Source: Ruminococcus flavefaciens ND2009 (GTDB lineage Bacteria > Bacillota > Clostridia > Oscillospirales > Ruminococcaceae). From it: a stretch of 64,000 nt of DNA. A model generated the notes under the pieces. The model had not been told where the DNA came from. It made no database searches and saw only the letters and a program-made list of their open reading frames with translations. Location of the stretch: contig NZ_JHXI01000007.1 of NCBI RefSeq assembly GCF_000621785.1, positions 1 through 64,000 on the forward strand, written 5' to 3'. Below are positions 8,224-16,321 of the stretch, one piece after another; within the stretch, counting starts at the first letter, position 1; every line of letters starts with the position of its first letter. The translations under genes and the position numbers were made by a program.

Positions 8224-8272
8224 AAACACATATAAGGGGCTTTCCTTTGCGGAGAGTCCTTTTTTATATGTT
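8224..8272 (+). terminator. Probable terminator after the LRR-dockerin gene
   Basis: A long imperfect hairpin: ACATATAAGGGGCTTTCC pairs with GGAGAGTCCTTTTTTATATG, with the T run inside the 3' arm. It lies about 30 bases after the stop codon. Confidence 0.55.
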
Positions 8273-8361
8273 CTTGTTTTCTGCATTGTGTATGATCATG
8301 GCTGTACCTGACATTAATGATCTCGCTTTATAAAAATGAGCTTTTTTTCGTTCCACAAAAC

Positions 8362-8389
8362 TTGACATGTAATTACAGTATGATAGAAT
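8362..8389 (+). promoter_or_regulatory. SigmaA promoter of sigma operon 2
   Basis: TTGACA (8362-8367), a 16-base spacer and TAGAAT (8384-8389). It lies upstream of the ECF-like motif at 8446, the same tandem arrangement as in sigma operon 1. The rest of the 8273-8445 gap shows nothing else. Confidence 0.65.
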
Positions 8390-8445
8390 GTAAATGAGTA
8401 TATAGGGCTAAGCTTTAGTTAAATATAAAAAATATGAGTTTGTGG

Positions 8446-8474
8446 TGAAACCTTTAGCATACTAAAAAGACTAA
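8446..8474 (+). promoter_or_regulatory. Putative ECF-sigma promoter of sigma operon 2
   Basis: TGAAAC (8446-8451), 18 bases, ACTAA (8470-8474), about 38 bases before the ATG. TGAAACCTTT matches the consensus -35 of Bacillus SigW-type ECF promoters. Spacing is identical to the two copies near 4400-4510. Confidence 0.55.
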
Positions 8475-8512
8475 GTTATAGAAGACAAAATACTGCAAAA
8501 GGAGAAGTGAAA

Positions 8513-9067
8513 ATGGATAACGGTGCAAGTAGCTACCGCCGTTTCCTTGATGGAGATAATGAAGGTTTAGCAGAGATCGTTCGTGAATACAGTGACGGAC
8601 TGATCTTCTACATAAACAGCTATGTGCAGAATATAAGTCTTGCAGAAGAGATAATGGAAGACGTATTTGTTGAGATCGCTCTGAGAAAGCCTGCGTTCAA
8701 GGGGAAAAGCTCTTTTAAAACATGGCTGTACGCAATAGCACGCTACACCTCCATTGATTGTCTGAAGAAGAATTCAAGATACTATGACACTCCTGTTGAT
8801 GAAATGCATAATATCAGTGATGAGCAGGATCTCGAAAAGAGCTATATCCGCGAAGAACGAAAAATACAGCTTCACAAGGTGCTTTCACGACTTGTTCCGG
8901 ATTATCAGCAGGTGTTATATCTGATCTATTTTGAAAACTTCAGCAATTCAGAAGCGGCGAAAATAATGAAGAAAAGCGATAGTCAGATGAAAAACTTAGT
9001 TTTCAGGGCAAAACAGGCTTTGAAAAAGGAACTGGAAAAGGAAGGCTTTGAATATGAAGAATTATGA
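8513..9067 (+). CDS. RNA polymerase ECF-type sigma factor 2
   Basis: 184 residues, a close paralogue of the protein at 4552. It shares the N-terminus (SSYRRFLDGD), region-2 core (FKGKSSFKTWLYAIARYT), region 4 (PDYQQVLYLIYFENFSN) and the identical C-terminal GFEYEEL. The start is taken as ATG 8513 after AAAAGGAGAA; a GTG at 8507 is also in frame. It overlaps the following membrane protein by 14 bases, exactly as in operon 1, so the two operons arose by duplication. This copy is visibly more AT-rich. Confidence 0.85.
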   Translation: MDNGASSYRRFLDGDNEGLAEIVREYSDGLIFYINSYVQNISLAEEIMEDVFVEIALRKPAFKGKSSFKTWLYAIARYTSIDCLKKNSRYYDTPVDEMHNISDEQDLEKSYIREERKIQLHKVLSRLVPDYQQVLYLIYFENFSNSEAAKIMKKSDSQMKNLVFRAKQALKKELEKEGFEYEEL

Positions 9068-10169
9068 CGAAAGGATAGAAAGCATTTTTCGTAAGTATGA
9101 CGAAAAGCTTGAAGCTAAACGGCGAAAAATGGCAGTTATTCGTCGTGTTGCCTTTAGCATATCAGGCCTTTGTGCAGCAGTGATCGTTGCAGTTTTTGCA
9201 ATAAAAATGCCTGATAATGATCATTTTGAACATTCTGATATTATAGTAGCTACATCATCTTTTGTTGAAGAATCATCTTCAGCATTAAGCGAAAGTTCAT
9301 CTTATATGAATGCCACGACCACTATGTCAAATGGCAAACGTACAGAGAAAGCAACATCTGTCTCTACGATCACTTCTGAGACTATTTCTCAGACAGTGAG
9401 AACATCTTCCGATAAAAATTCAGAGAAGATCACTTCTGTTAAGACAAATACCACAGCAGGAACTCATGAGCAGCATACAACAGAAACGAGACGACCTGTT
9501 GTCCGGACTACAACTACCAAAGTGACATATAATATCAGTGCAGAATGGAACGAGGTTGAGATCGACAGCAGAATAGGTCGTGTATCGAATATGTATAAAC
9601 CATTTGATCTTGATAGTGTTATTGAAGAAACTGATCTTGTTTTCAGCGGTACTGTCATTGACAGAAAGGAATATGAGGTCAAGTGGACAGATGAAAATGG
9701 TGAGAACTGGGGACCGTATCGTAATGCTGTTATAGAAGTTAAAATTAATGATATATATTACGGACAAACCGACAAGGAGACCGTCAGGATTTATTATGCA
9801 GACTCGCTTTCAAAGCTTCACACGGGATCATTTCTGATAAATGACGATCGGGAATACATATTCATAACAAATGCCTTTGATGATGACTATTATGCAATGA
9901 AAGCAAATAATCCTTATGACAGATTTGAACAGGAGAAACATTCCGATCTGTATATAACCAATTCCCGCGATGCAGTAATGCCTGTTATAAATGACATAGT
10001 CTCGGCTTATAACGGTTATTTCGGGAATGATGAAAATGTATTGTCGATGGCACTTGAAAAGGAAGACATAACAGACTGTATTCCCGATGAAGCTAATAGC
10101 TCAAATTGGTTCATGTTCTTCCGAAAAGATGATTTAACAAGATTTCTCAGCGAGCTTTTTAACCGGTAA
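9054..10169 (+). CDS. Single-pass membrane protein, putative anti-sigma factor 2
   Basis: 371 residues: a cytoplasmic N-terminus (MKNYDERIESIFRKYDEKLE...), one transmembrane helix (about 30-50), and a Ser/Thr-rich linker (about 65-155). The C-terminal extracellular domain (about 160-371) contains RVSNMYKPFDLDSVIEETDL and is of unknown fold. The N-terminus and transmembrane segment resemble the protein at 5093 (SISGLCAAVI versus AVSGMCAAVI), but the extracellular domains differ, so the two could sense different ligands. The start overlaps the sigma stop. A degraded copy of its extracellular domain lies at 11001-11150. Confidence 0.65.
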   Translation: MKNYDERIESIFRKYDEKLEAKRRKMAVIRRVAFSISGLCAAVIVAVFAIKMPDNDHFEHSDIIVATSSFVEESSSALSESSSYMNATTTMSNGKRTEKATSVSTITSETISQTVRTSSDKNSEKITSVKTNTTAGTHEQHTTETRRPVVRTTTTKVTYNISAEWNEVEIDSRIGRVSNMYKPFDLDSVIEETDLVFSGTVIDRKEYEVKWTDENGENWGPYRNAVIEVKINDIYYGQTDKETVRIYYADSLSKLHTGSFLINDDREYIFITNAFDDDYYAMKANNPYDRFEQEKHSDLYITNSRDAVMPVINDIVSAYNGYFGNDENVLSMALEKEDITDCIPDEANSSNWFMFFRKDDLTRFLSELFNR

Positions 10170-10191
10170 AAAGAGCTTTTGAATGCTCTTA
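10169..10191 (+). terminator. Weak hairpin between anti-sigma 2 and the dockerin gene
   Basis: AAGAGC and GCTCTT flank an 8-base loop with no strong T run. It is more likely an attenuator or mRNA-stability element than a full terminator. Confidence 0.35.
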
Positions 10192-10247
10192 AATAAACAA
10201 TATCTGCCATATAATGGCTGATCATGACCTGAAAAGGAGGTATCATT

Positions 10248-10988
10248 ATGAAAAAAACTAAAGTTTTATCGATTGCTATTTCTATGATGCTTGGTATTGG
10301 ATCAGCAGCAAGTATGACATCATTTGCAGAAACAAAAAGCGGAGATTTAAAGGAAGTGTCTGTCGGAACATCATATCTCAGATCTGACTCTGATAGTGAT
10401 ACTATGCTGAAGGGTGAAGATATTTATTCTAACGGCAGGTATGATCTGACATGGGACGTAAAAGGAAATTATAATTTCATTAATGCCGTTGATATTGATC
10501 TTTGCATTGAGGGGAACGACCCTATAGGTATGGGAGAATATGGTGAGGTAAAGCTTGATATCGAAGAGATATGGGTTGATGGTGAAAAATATGATGGTGG
10601 ACTTGCACGTCAGCCGCTTTACGCTTGGAAAACTGACGGGGTATTAAATCATGGAGTTATCAAAATGGAAGCACGACTTAAAAACAGAGAAACAGCCGGA
10701 TTTAAAGCAACTGACTCTGTCCGTGTAGTTTTTTCCGTGACGGGACTTCGAAGATCCGTTACTGAGATGGGAAACCTATATGGAGATGTAAATTCTGATG
10801 ATCATATCAATGCAGTTGATGCGTCACTTGTATTGTCCCATTATGCCAACATCTCTACAAATAGAGAAGGAATATTCAATAAGGAGCAAAGCGTGGCAGC
10901 GGATTTTAACAGTGATGGTTCAATAAATGCTGTTGATGCCTCTGCAATACTTTATTATTACGCCAGGAACTCTGTTACAAACGATTAA
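10248..10988 (+). CDS. Secreted dockerin protein in sigma operon 2
   Basis: 246 residues: a signal peptide (MKKTKVLSIAISMMLGIGSA), then a ~145-residue beta-rich domain I do not recognise (YDLTWDVKGNYNFINAVDID...). The C-terminal dockerin (about 182-245) has GDVNSDDHINAVDASLVLSH and ADFNSDGSINAVDASAILYY. The ATG follows AAAAGGAGG. It is 78 bases after the membrane-protein gene with only a weak hairpin (10169-10191) between, so it may be transcribed with the sigma operon. Confidence 0.8.
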   Translation: MKKTKVLSIAISMMLGIGSAASMTSFAETKSGDLKEVSVGTSYLRSDSDSDTMLKGEDIYSNGRYDLTWDVKGNYNFINAVDIDLCIEGNDPIGMGEYGEVKLDIEEIWVDGEKYDGGLARQPLYAWKTDGVLNHGVIKMEARLKNRETAGFKATDSVRVVFSVTGLRRSVTEMGNLYGDVNSDDHINAVDASLVLSHYANISTNREGIFNKEQSVAADFNSDGSINAVDASAILYYYARNSVTND

Positions 10989-11000
10989 AGTTCAACAATA

Positions 11001-11150
11001 TGGCAAGAATCTGAAATTTCTAAGTTGACCAAACAAGTCTCCGCTTCATATAAACCTTTTGAGTTAAATAGAGTGGTAGATGAAACCGATTTGATTTTCA
11101 TCGGAAAGGTTATAGTTTGAGTGAATATGATGTGCCATTTCCTGTAATAC
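11001..11150 (+). pseudogene. Decayed fragment of an anti-sigma-2-like extracellular domain
   Basis: Translating from 11001 gives WQESEIS..., QVSASYKPFELNRVVDETDL, then IFIGKVIV and a TGA at 11118. This aligns without gaps over most of its length with the protein at 9054 (RVSNMYKPFDLDSVIEETDL and onward). After a frameshift, SEYDV continues the match to the parental KEYEV. No start codon or ribosome binding site exists. It is the remnant of a third paralogue or of a partial tandem duplication. Confidence 0.7.
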
Positions 11151-11170
11151 GGATTCCCATATATAAGTTT

Positions 11171-11212
11171 TGCCCCGAAGCACTTTGAAAGCTTCGGGGC
11201 ATTTGTATTTTA
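11171..11212 (+). terminator. Terminator downstream of sigma operon 2
   Basis: TGCCCCGAAGC (11171-11181) pairs with GCTTCGGGGCA (11191-11201), followed by TTTGTATTTT. It probably ended the now decayed gene and may serve the dockerin gene at 10248. Confidence 0.8.
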
Positions 11213-11298
11213 TACGGCTGCTATGATAAGCCCGAATTTATAGTTCGTAATCACTTTACCGTAATTCAACATCTAAATCAACGGATTTATATAAAAAT

Positions 11299-11335
11299 AA
11301 GCTGATACCTACGTTATTGTAAGTATCAGCTTTTG
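11299..11335. terminator. Bidirectional terminator hairpin before the CotH gene end
   Basis: AAGCTGATAC (11299-11308) pairs with GTATCAGCTT (11323-11332). T runs follow on both strands. The flank GTCCTATCCAGTTTG resembles that of the hairpin at 3021. The surrounding 11213-11450 shows no other feature. Confidence 0.65.
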
Positions 11336-11450
11336 TCCTATCCAGTTTGATTTTCACTTTTCTGCGTTAAAGACATCTTACATCAGAAAGGTTTTTCCCT
11401 GATAATTACCTGTAAGCTACCCTATCAGCAATGCCGTTACGGAGCATGGT

Positions 11451-13031
11451 TCAGTTGATATGCCACTGGCTGTTGAGGAATTCCACTCTCTTTTCAAGCC
11501 AGTCATGCAGGAAGGCAGCAGCCTCCGCCTGGTTGGTACACTCATTTGCAGGAGCAGAGAGCTCAGCGGCAAATATCTCGTTATTGATGATATTGTTCCA
11601 CTTATCGTAGTTCTTAGTGAAATCGCCCTTATACTTGCTGCTTTCGTCGGTGATGAGCTGACAGGTGCGCTGGAAAACGCCGCTGTCATAAGCCTTTGTC
11701 CACTTCTCCTTTACGATGTCCTGGTACCAGTCCTCATTGGCTATGACAGCCAGCCAGGGATTGATGGTGTAGTAGGCGCCGTTCTCCTCAGGACCTCCGT
11801 CCACGTCGGGAACTATATTTGCGGCATAGAAGCCTGTTCCGTCGATACATCTGTTCTTGTTGCCCATAGCGGAATCGAAGTCCCAGGGAGCTTCAAAGCG
11901 GAGCTTTTTGCTGCCCTCTGCGCCGAAATCAGCGTCCATGTAGAAGCTGGACCAGTAAATATCCGCGTCGCAGGTCAGCTCGCTGATGATGTACATATCC
12001 GCCAGCGAGTCAACGTCCACTACGTTCTCAACTGCCTGCTGAGGAGTGATATTGCTCGCAAGAGAGATATTTTTATATTTGCTGTCAAAGACATAAGCCT
12101 TGTCATTGTAGGCAGCCTCGTACATTATCTTATAGACGTTATTGACGTAATTCTCGATGAAGTCATGCTGCTCTGCGGAGTTCACCGTGCTCTTGATAGT
12201 CATGCCCATTTGGGGCTTGGGGTCATATTCGTCCTTGGGGAGCGGATCAATAGTCCTTCCGCCGCCGCCCTCGCCGTCAAAGGGAGTGAGGGGAGCATTG
12301 TCCGCAAAGTCCAGAGGGAAGCCGTGAAGCTCGTCCTCGTTGTAGAAATAGCCGTCATACTCCATGAAATAGCCTATATCCGTGCCTGTGTAATCGGTCT
12401 CGGGCTCGGTGATATTGACTCTGTGGGAGCTTACCTGCTGCATATCAGAGAGCAGGTACACGCCGTAGTACTCGCCGTTTATCTCCACGGAAACAAGCTG
12501 TGAGTCCGCAACGAAAAGACCGTCCTCCTTCATTATCTCCCGTGCGGCATAGAGGGCAGCCCTGTTCCTGAGCATGGAGCCGTCCTTGTACTCAGCCAGC
12601 AGCAGCCAGTTGCGCTGCTCTGCCCCGTCATTGAGACCGAGGAGGTTCTGTTTTTCCGTGAATTTTATCCTGAGAGGCTTTTTGTCGTAGGTAGTCGTCC
12701 AGTTTCCGCGCACCTTCACCCTGCCCTCTGAGGAGTCAAGAAGGGGACTTCCGTCGGTGTCCCTGAGGGTGATAAGGCAGTCCTCATAATAGGGCTCGGG
12801 AGGTATCTGATAGCCTGGAGTCCACGAGGCGATGAGCTGGGAGACGTGTCCCGCAACGGGCTTATTGACGAAGTCCAGGACGTTCTTTTCCTTGCTGACT
12901 GTCTCTATGGACAGTACGGGAAGAGCGCCTGCTGATGGATTGTTTTCCTTGTTGTTTCCCTTGGATGCCGAGCAGCTGCATAACATAAGAGCTGCAAGGG
13001 CAGCGGAGAATATTTGCGTAGCTTTTTTCAT
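11451..13031 (-). CDS. CotH-family kinase-like lipoprotein
   Basis: 526 residues. A lipoprotein signal (AALAALMLCSC, Cys 18 or 20) precedes a CotH domain (about 60-500). Family-typical stretches include GRVKVRGNWT, KKPLRIKF, NWLLLAEYKDGSMLRNR, GEYYGVYLL and FEAPWDFDSAMGN. CotH proteins resemble protein kinases and phosphorylate secreted proteins in spores; in Ruminococcus, related proteins occur with dockerins. This copy has no dockerin and should be anchored to the membrane outer face. The ATG at 13031 follows GAGGTG. It is divergent from the heptose operon. Confidence 0.85.
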   Translation of the reverse strand: MKKATQIFSAALAALMLCSCSASKGNNKENNPSAGALPVLSIETVSKEKNVLDFVNKPVAGHVSQLIASWTPGYQIPPEPYYEDCLITLRDTDGSPLLDSSEGRVKVRGNWTTTYDKKPLRIKFTEKQNLLGLNDGAEQRNWLLLAEYKDGSMLRNRAALYAAREIMKEDGLFVADSQLVSVEINGEYYGVYLLSDMQQVSSHRVNITEPETDYTGTDIGYFMEYDGYFYNEDELHGFPLDFADNAPLTPFDGEGGGGRTIDPLPKDEYDPKPQMGMTIKSTVNSAEQHDFIENYVNNVYKIMYEAAYNDKAYVFDSKYKNISLASNITPQQAVENVVDVDSLADMYIISELTCDADIYWSSFYMDADFGAEGSKKLRFEAPWDFDSAMGNKNRCIDGTGFYAANIVPDVDGGPEENGAYYTINPWLAVIANEDWYQDIVKEKWTKAYDSGVFQRTCQLITDESSKYKGDFTKNYDKWNNIINNEIFAAELSAPANECTNQAEAAAFLHDWLEKRVEFLNSQWHIN

Positions 13032-13171
13032 TGTTTAGCACCTCGAAGTTAAAAGATACACCCATTATACCATAGTACCCGCAGAATTGCAACCCTTTAT
13101 GTTCAGGCAGCCCTAACACTGCATTTTTAGCTGCAAAGCATAATAAAACGGTAACTTTGATGCCGCGCCTC

Positions 13172-13200
13172 TTGTATTTTCAGGCAGTTTATGTTATAAT
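13172..13200 (+). promoter_or_regulatory. SigmaA promoter of the heptose operon
   Basis: TTGTAT (13172-13177), a 17-base spacer, TATAAT (13195-13200). It is about 100 bases upstream of the TTG start of the first gene. Confidence 0.7.
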
Positions 13201-13302
13201 ATTGTGTGTTTACGCAAAATAAAGATATTCCCTCCTCCCACACAGCGGAGGATAAGATAAGCGGCACTTCCTGCCGCAGCTGTCAGACTGGAGGCAATAG
13301 GA

Positions 13303-14310
13303 TTGATAATCACAAAAACCCCCTTCCGTATGTCCTTTTTCGGCGGCGGAACAGATATGGAAAGCTTCTTCAGAGAGCACGGCGGTGCAGTTCTTTCCAC
13401 TACCTTCGATAAGTACTGCTACGTCAACGTAAGGCATCTCCCACGCTTTTTCGATTACAGCACGGAGCTCTCCTACTCCGTGACCGAGCGTGTCACCGAC
13501 GTTGATTCCATCGCTCACCCTGCTATCAGGAACGCCATGAAGATGCTGGATATGCACGAGATAAGGCTTACCTACGAGGCAGACCTGCCTGCAAGGTCGG
13601 GTCTGGGAACAAGCTCATCATTCGCAGTTGGTATGCTCAACGCATTCTACGCTCTCAAAGGCAGATATGCCGACAAGAGAAAGCTTGCTGACGAGGCTAT
13701 CCACCTTGAAAGAGTGCTCTGCGACGAGGCAGGGGGCTGGCAGGATCAGATAGCGGCTTCCTTCGGAGGCTTCAACAGGATAAACTTCAATGCCGACGGC
13801 TATGAGGTGCTTCCCGTTATCATCAGTCCCGAGAGAAAGCAGCAGCTCAATGACAGCCTTATGATGTTCTTCACGGGATTTACCCGCTTTTCTGCGGCAG
13901 TCCAGCAGGCTAACAACCTGGGAGCTGCTGACAAGACCGCTCAGCTCATGGAGATGTACAGCCTTGTGGACGACGCCGAGAAGGTGCTCACCGACCGCAG
14001 CGCAGACCTGGACGACTTCGGAAGGCTCCTCGACCATACCTGGAAGCTGAAGCGCCAGACAGGCTCAGCAGTCAGCACCGACAGCATCGACGCACTCTAC
14101 GAAAGAGGCAGAGCCGCAGGTGCTCTCGGCGGAAAGCTCCTGGGTGCAGGCGGCGGCGGATTTCTGGTGTTCTACGTCCGTCCCGAGGACCACAGAAGGG
14201 TCAGGGAGGCTATGAAGGATCTGATGTATATCCCATTCAAGTTTGAAAACAGCGGTACTCAGGTGATACACTACACTCCCGAGACCTATGAGCCGAGGGT
14301 GGACGAGTGA
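13303..14310 (+). CDS. hddA: D-glycero-alpha-D-manno-heptose 7-phosphate kinase
   Basis: A 335-residue GHMP-superfamily kinase that phosphorylates C1 of heptose 7-phosphate in the cytoplasm. The N-terminus (IITKTPFRMSFFGGGTD), the GHMP ATP-binding motif LPARSGLGTSSSFAVG and the third motif KLLGAGGGGFLVF are all intact. The start codon is TTG at 13303, chosen because GGAGG lies about eight bases upstream and the family's conserved N-terminus begins there. It is the first gene of a three-gene heptose operon; the next start is one base after its TGA. Confidence 0.9.
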   Translation: MIITKTPFRMSFFGGGTDMESFFREHGGAVLSTTFDKYCYVNVRHLPRFFDYSTELSYSVTERVTDVDSIAHPAIRNAMKMLDMHEIRLTYEADLPARSGLGTSSSFAVGMLNAFYALKGRYADKRKLADEAIHLERVLCDEAGGWQDQIAASFGGFNRINFNADGYEVLPVIISPERKQQLNDSLMMFFTGFTRFSAAVQQANNLGAADKTAQLMEMYSLVDDAEKVLTDRSADLDDFGRLLDHTWKLKRQTGSAVSTDSIDALYERGRAAGALGGKLLGAGGGGFLVFYVRPEDHRRVREAMKDLMYIPFKFENSGTQVIHYTPETYEPRVDE

Positions 14311-14311
14311 T

Positions 14312-15628
14312 ATGAAAACAGTTATTATGGCTGGCGGCAGGGGCACAAGGATAAGCTCTGTCGCCTCGGATATACCAAAGCCCATGATACCCATTCAGGG
14401 CAAGCCGGTGCTGGAGCACGAGATAGAGTGCCTCCGCAGCCAGGGCTTCACAGACATCATCATTACGGTGTCACATCTTGCCGGGCACATCATGAACTAC
14501 TTCGGCGACGGAAGCAGCTTCGGCGTGAATATCAGCTACTATGTGGAGGAGCAGCCCCTTGGCAATGCAGGTGCGCTGCTGAAGCTCCGCAGTGAGCTTA
14601 CGGAGGACTTCCTCCTGCTCAATGCTGACGCGGTCTTCGATATAGACTTCAACCGCTTTGCGGCTTACCACAGGGAAAAGGGCGGGCTTGTCACCCTCTT
14701 TACCCACCCAAACAGCCACCCCTATGACAGCGGTGTACTCATCGCCGACAAAAACGGCGCAGTAGAGCGCTGGCTCACCAAGGAGGACGTCCGTCCTCAG
14801 TGGTACAGTAACAGAGTCAATGCGGGACTTCATGTGCTGTCGCCAAAGGTGCTGGATATGTGCGGTATAAGCGCCGACGAAGTGGGCTGCGAAAGGGACG
14901 GCAAAATAATAAAGGCTGACCTTGACAGGCAGATACTCAAGCCCCTCTGCGGAAGCGGTAAGATGTTCTGCTATGACAGTCCCGAATACGTCAAGGATAT
15001 GGGAACTCCCGACCGCTATGAGGCGGTATGCGCGGATTTCGCCGCAGGCAGGGTAACTGCCCGAAACCTCAAGCACAGGCAGAGAGCGATATTCCTCGAC
15101 CGCGACGGCACTATCAACAAATACGTGGGATTTCTCCGCGATATAGACGACTTCGAGCTGGAGGAGGGCGCTGCACAGGCTGTGAAGCTCATAAACGCCT
15201 CGGGCTGCCTTGCAATAGTCGCCACCAATCAGCCCGTTATCGCACGGGGCGAGGTGACCTTCGGGGAGCTGTCGGAGATTCACAACAAGATGGAGACTCT
15301 CCTCGGACAGGAGGGCGCTTATCTGGACGGCATCTACTTCTGTCCCCACCACCCACACAAGGGCTTTGAGGGAGAGATACCCGAGCTGAAATTCGACTGC
15401 GAGTGCCGCAAGCCAAAGCCAGGTATGCTGCTGAAGGCGGCTGAGGAGCTTAATATAGACCTTTCCCGCTCATGGATGGTTGGCGACGGTGAGAACGATA
15501 TCCTCGCAGGCAAGGCGGCAGGCTGCCGCACAGCCCTCATCGGTGAGGGAGACTTCGGACAGGATATGACCGTGGACAGCCTTCTCGCATTTGCGGAGAG
15601 GTTCGCCGCGGAAGAAGGAGAAAAGTAA
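14312..15628 (+). CDS. Fused heptose-1-P nucleotidyltransferase and heptose bisphosphate phosphatase
   Basis: 438 residues with two enzymes in one chain. Residues ~1-235 are a sugar-phosphate nucleotidyltransferase (VIMAGGRGTRISS, IPKPMIPIQGKPVLEH), HddC-like. Residues ~255-435 are a GmhB-type HAD phosphatase: DRDGTINK nucleophile motif, CPHHP and CECRKPKP zinc-loop segments, MVGDGENDILAGKAAG acid motif. It would remove the C7 phosphate and then transfer a nucleotide to heptose 1-phosphate. The ATG at 14312 is used rather than the earlier in-frame ATG at 14288 inside hddA. Whether it uses GTP or ATP is not readable; the adjacent hddA suggests the GDP branch. Confidence 0.88.
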   Translation: MKTVIMAGGRGTRISSVASDIPKPMIPIQGKPVLEHEIECLRSQGFTDIIITVSHLAGHIMNYFGDGSSFGVNISYYVEEQPLGNAGALLKLRSELTEDFLLLNADAVFDIDFNRFAAYHREKGGLVTLFTHPNSHPYDSGVLIADKNGAVERWLTKEDVRPQWYSNRVNAGLHVLSPKVLDMCGISADEVGCERDGKIIKADLDRQILKPLCGSGKMFCYDSPEYVKDMGTPDRYEAVCADFAAGRVTARNLKHRQRAIFLDRDGTINKYVGFLRDIDDFELEEGAAQAVKLINASGCLAIVATNQPVIARGEVTFGELSEIHNKMETLLGQEGAYLDGIYFCPHHPHKGFEGEIPELKFDCECRKPKPGMLLKAAEELNIDLSRSWMVGDGENDILAGKAAGCRTALIGEGDFGQDMTVDSLLAFAERFAAEEGEK

Positions 15629-16272
15629 TGGACGAAAAGCTTATGAAGCACATAGAGCTTCTTGTGGAGAGATACCCCTCCCTTGAAAGCGCAAAGGAAA
15701 GTATCATCGCGGCTTACTCCCTTATGGAGGAGAGCTACGGCAGGGGCGGAAAGCTGCTTATTTGCGGAAACGGCGGTTCCGCCGCAGACGCGGAGCACAT
15801 CGCAGGAGAGCTGATGAAGGGCTTCAAGCTGCCCAGAAGGGTGGACAGAGCCTTTGCGGAAAAACTCACCGAAGCCGAGCCCGGGCTGGGCGCCGTACTG
15901 GCTGAGAATTTGCAGGGCGCACTGCCTGCAATAGCCCTTGACGGACACCCTGCACTGACCACTGCCTATATGAACGACTGTGAGCCCCTGCTCTGCTTTG
16001 CACAGCAGGTAAACGGCTACGGCAATGAGGGTGACGTGCTGCTGGGCATTTCCACCTCGGGAAACAGCAAAAACGTGCTCTACGCAGCCACAGTCGCAAA
16101 GGCTAAGGGCATGAAGGTGATAGGTCTCACAGGCGCAAAGGACAGCCGTCTGGCGGCGCTTTCCGATGTGTGCATAAAGGTGCCCCAGACCGAGACATAC
16201 ATGATTCAGGAGCTTCATCTCCCTGTTTACCACTGTCTCTGCCTTATGCTGGAGGATCATTTCTTTGGTTGA
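15628..16272 (+). CDS. gmhA: Sedoheptulose-7-phosphate isomerase (SIS domain)
   Basis: A 214-residue enzyme that converts sedoheptulose 7-phosphate to heptose 7-phosphate, the entry step of the pathway. SIS motifs are intact: LLICGNGGSAADAEHIAGEL and LLGISTSGNSKNV. The catalytic-type His/Glu region near the end (YMIQELHLPVYHCLC) is also present. Its ATG overlaps the stop of the preceding gene (TAATG), giving tight coupling. It completes a self-contained heptose nucleotide pathway. Confidence 0.9.
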   Translation: MDEKLMKHIELLVERYPSLESAKESIIAAYSLMEESYGRGGKLLICGNGGSAADAEHIAGELMKGFKLPRRVDRAFAEKLTEAEPGLGAVLAENLQGALPAIALDGHPALTTAYMNDCEPLLCFAQQVNGYGNEGDVLLGISTSGNSKNVLYAATVAKAKGMKVIGLTGAKDSRLAALSDVCIKVPQTETYMIQELHLPVYHCLCLMLEDHFFG

Positions 16273-16281
16273 GAATAACAT

Positions 16282-16318
16282 GACCCGTAAGCGGTAATCA
16301 GCCGTTTACGGGTCTTTT
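16282..16318. terminator. Shared terminator between gmhA and bioA
   Basis: GACCCGTAA-GCGG (16282-16294) pairs with CCG-TTTACGGGTC (16301-16314), followed by TTTT. It sits between the convergent gene ends. Confidence 0.8.
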
Positions 16319-16321
16319 CGT

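Noticed and set aside
11460..12503. Long plus-strand frame of 347 codons opposite the CotH lipoprotein gene
   Set aside because: The opposite strand encodes a convincing CotH protein with lipobox and ribosome binding site; the antisense frame has no family match and reflects codon bias.
14471..16281. Long minus-strand frames (295 and 315 codons) opposite the heptose operon
   Set aside because: The plus strand carries three unmistakable enzymes with overlapping starts. The antisense frames have no motifs or ribosome binding sites.
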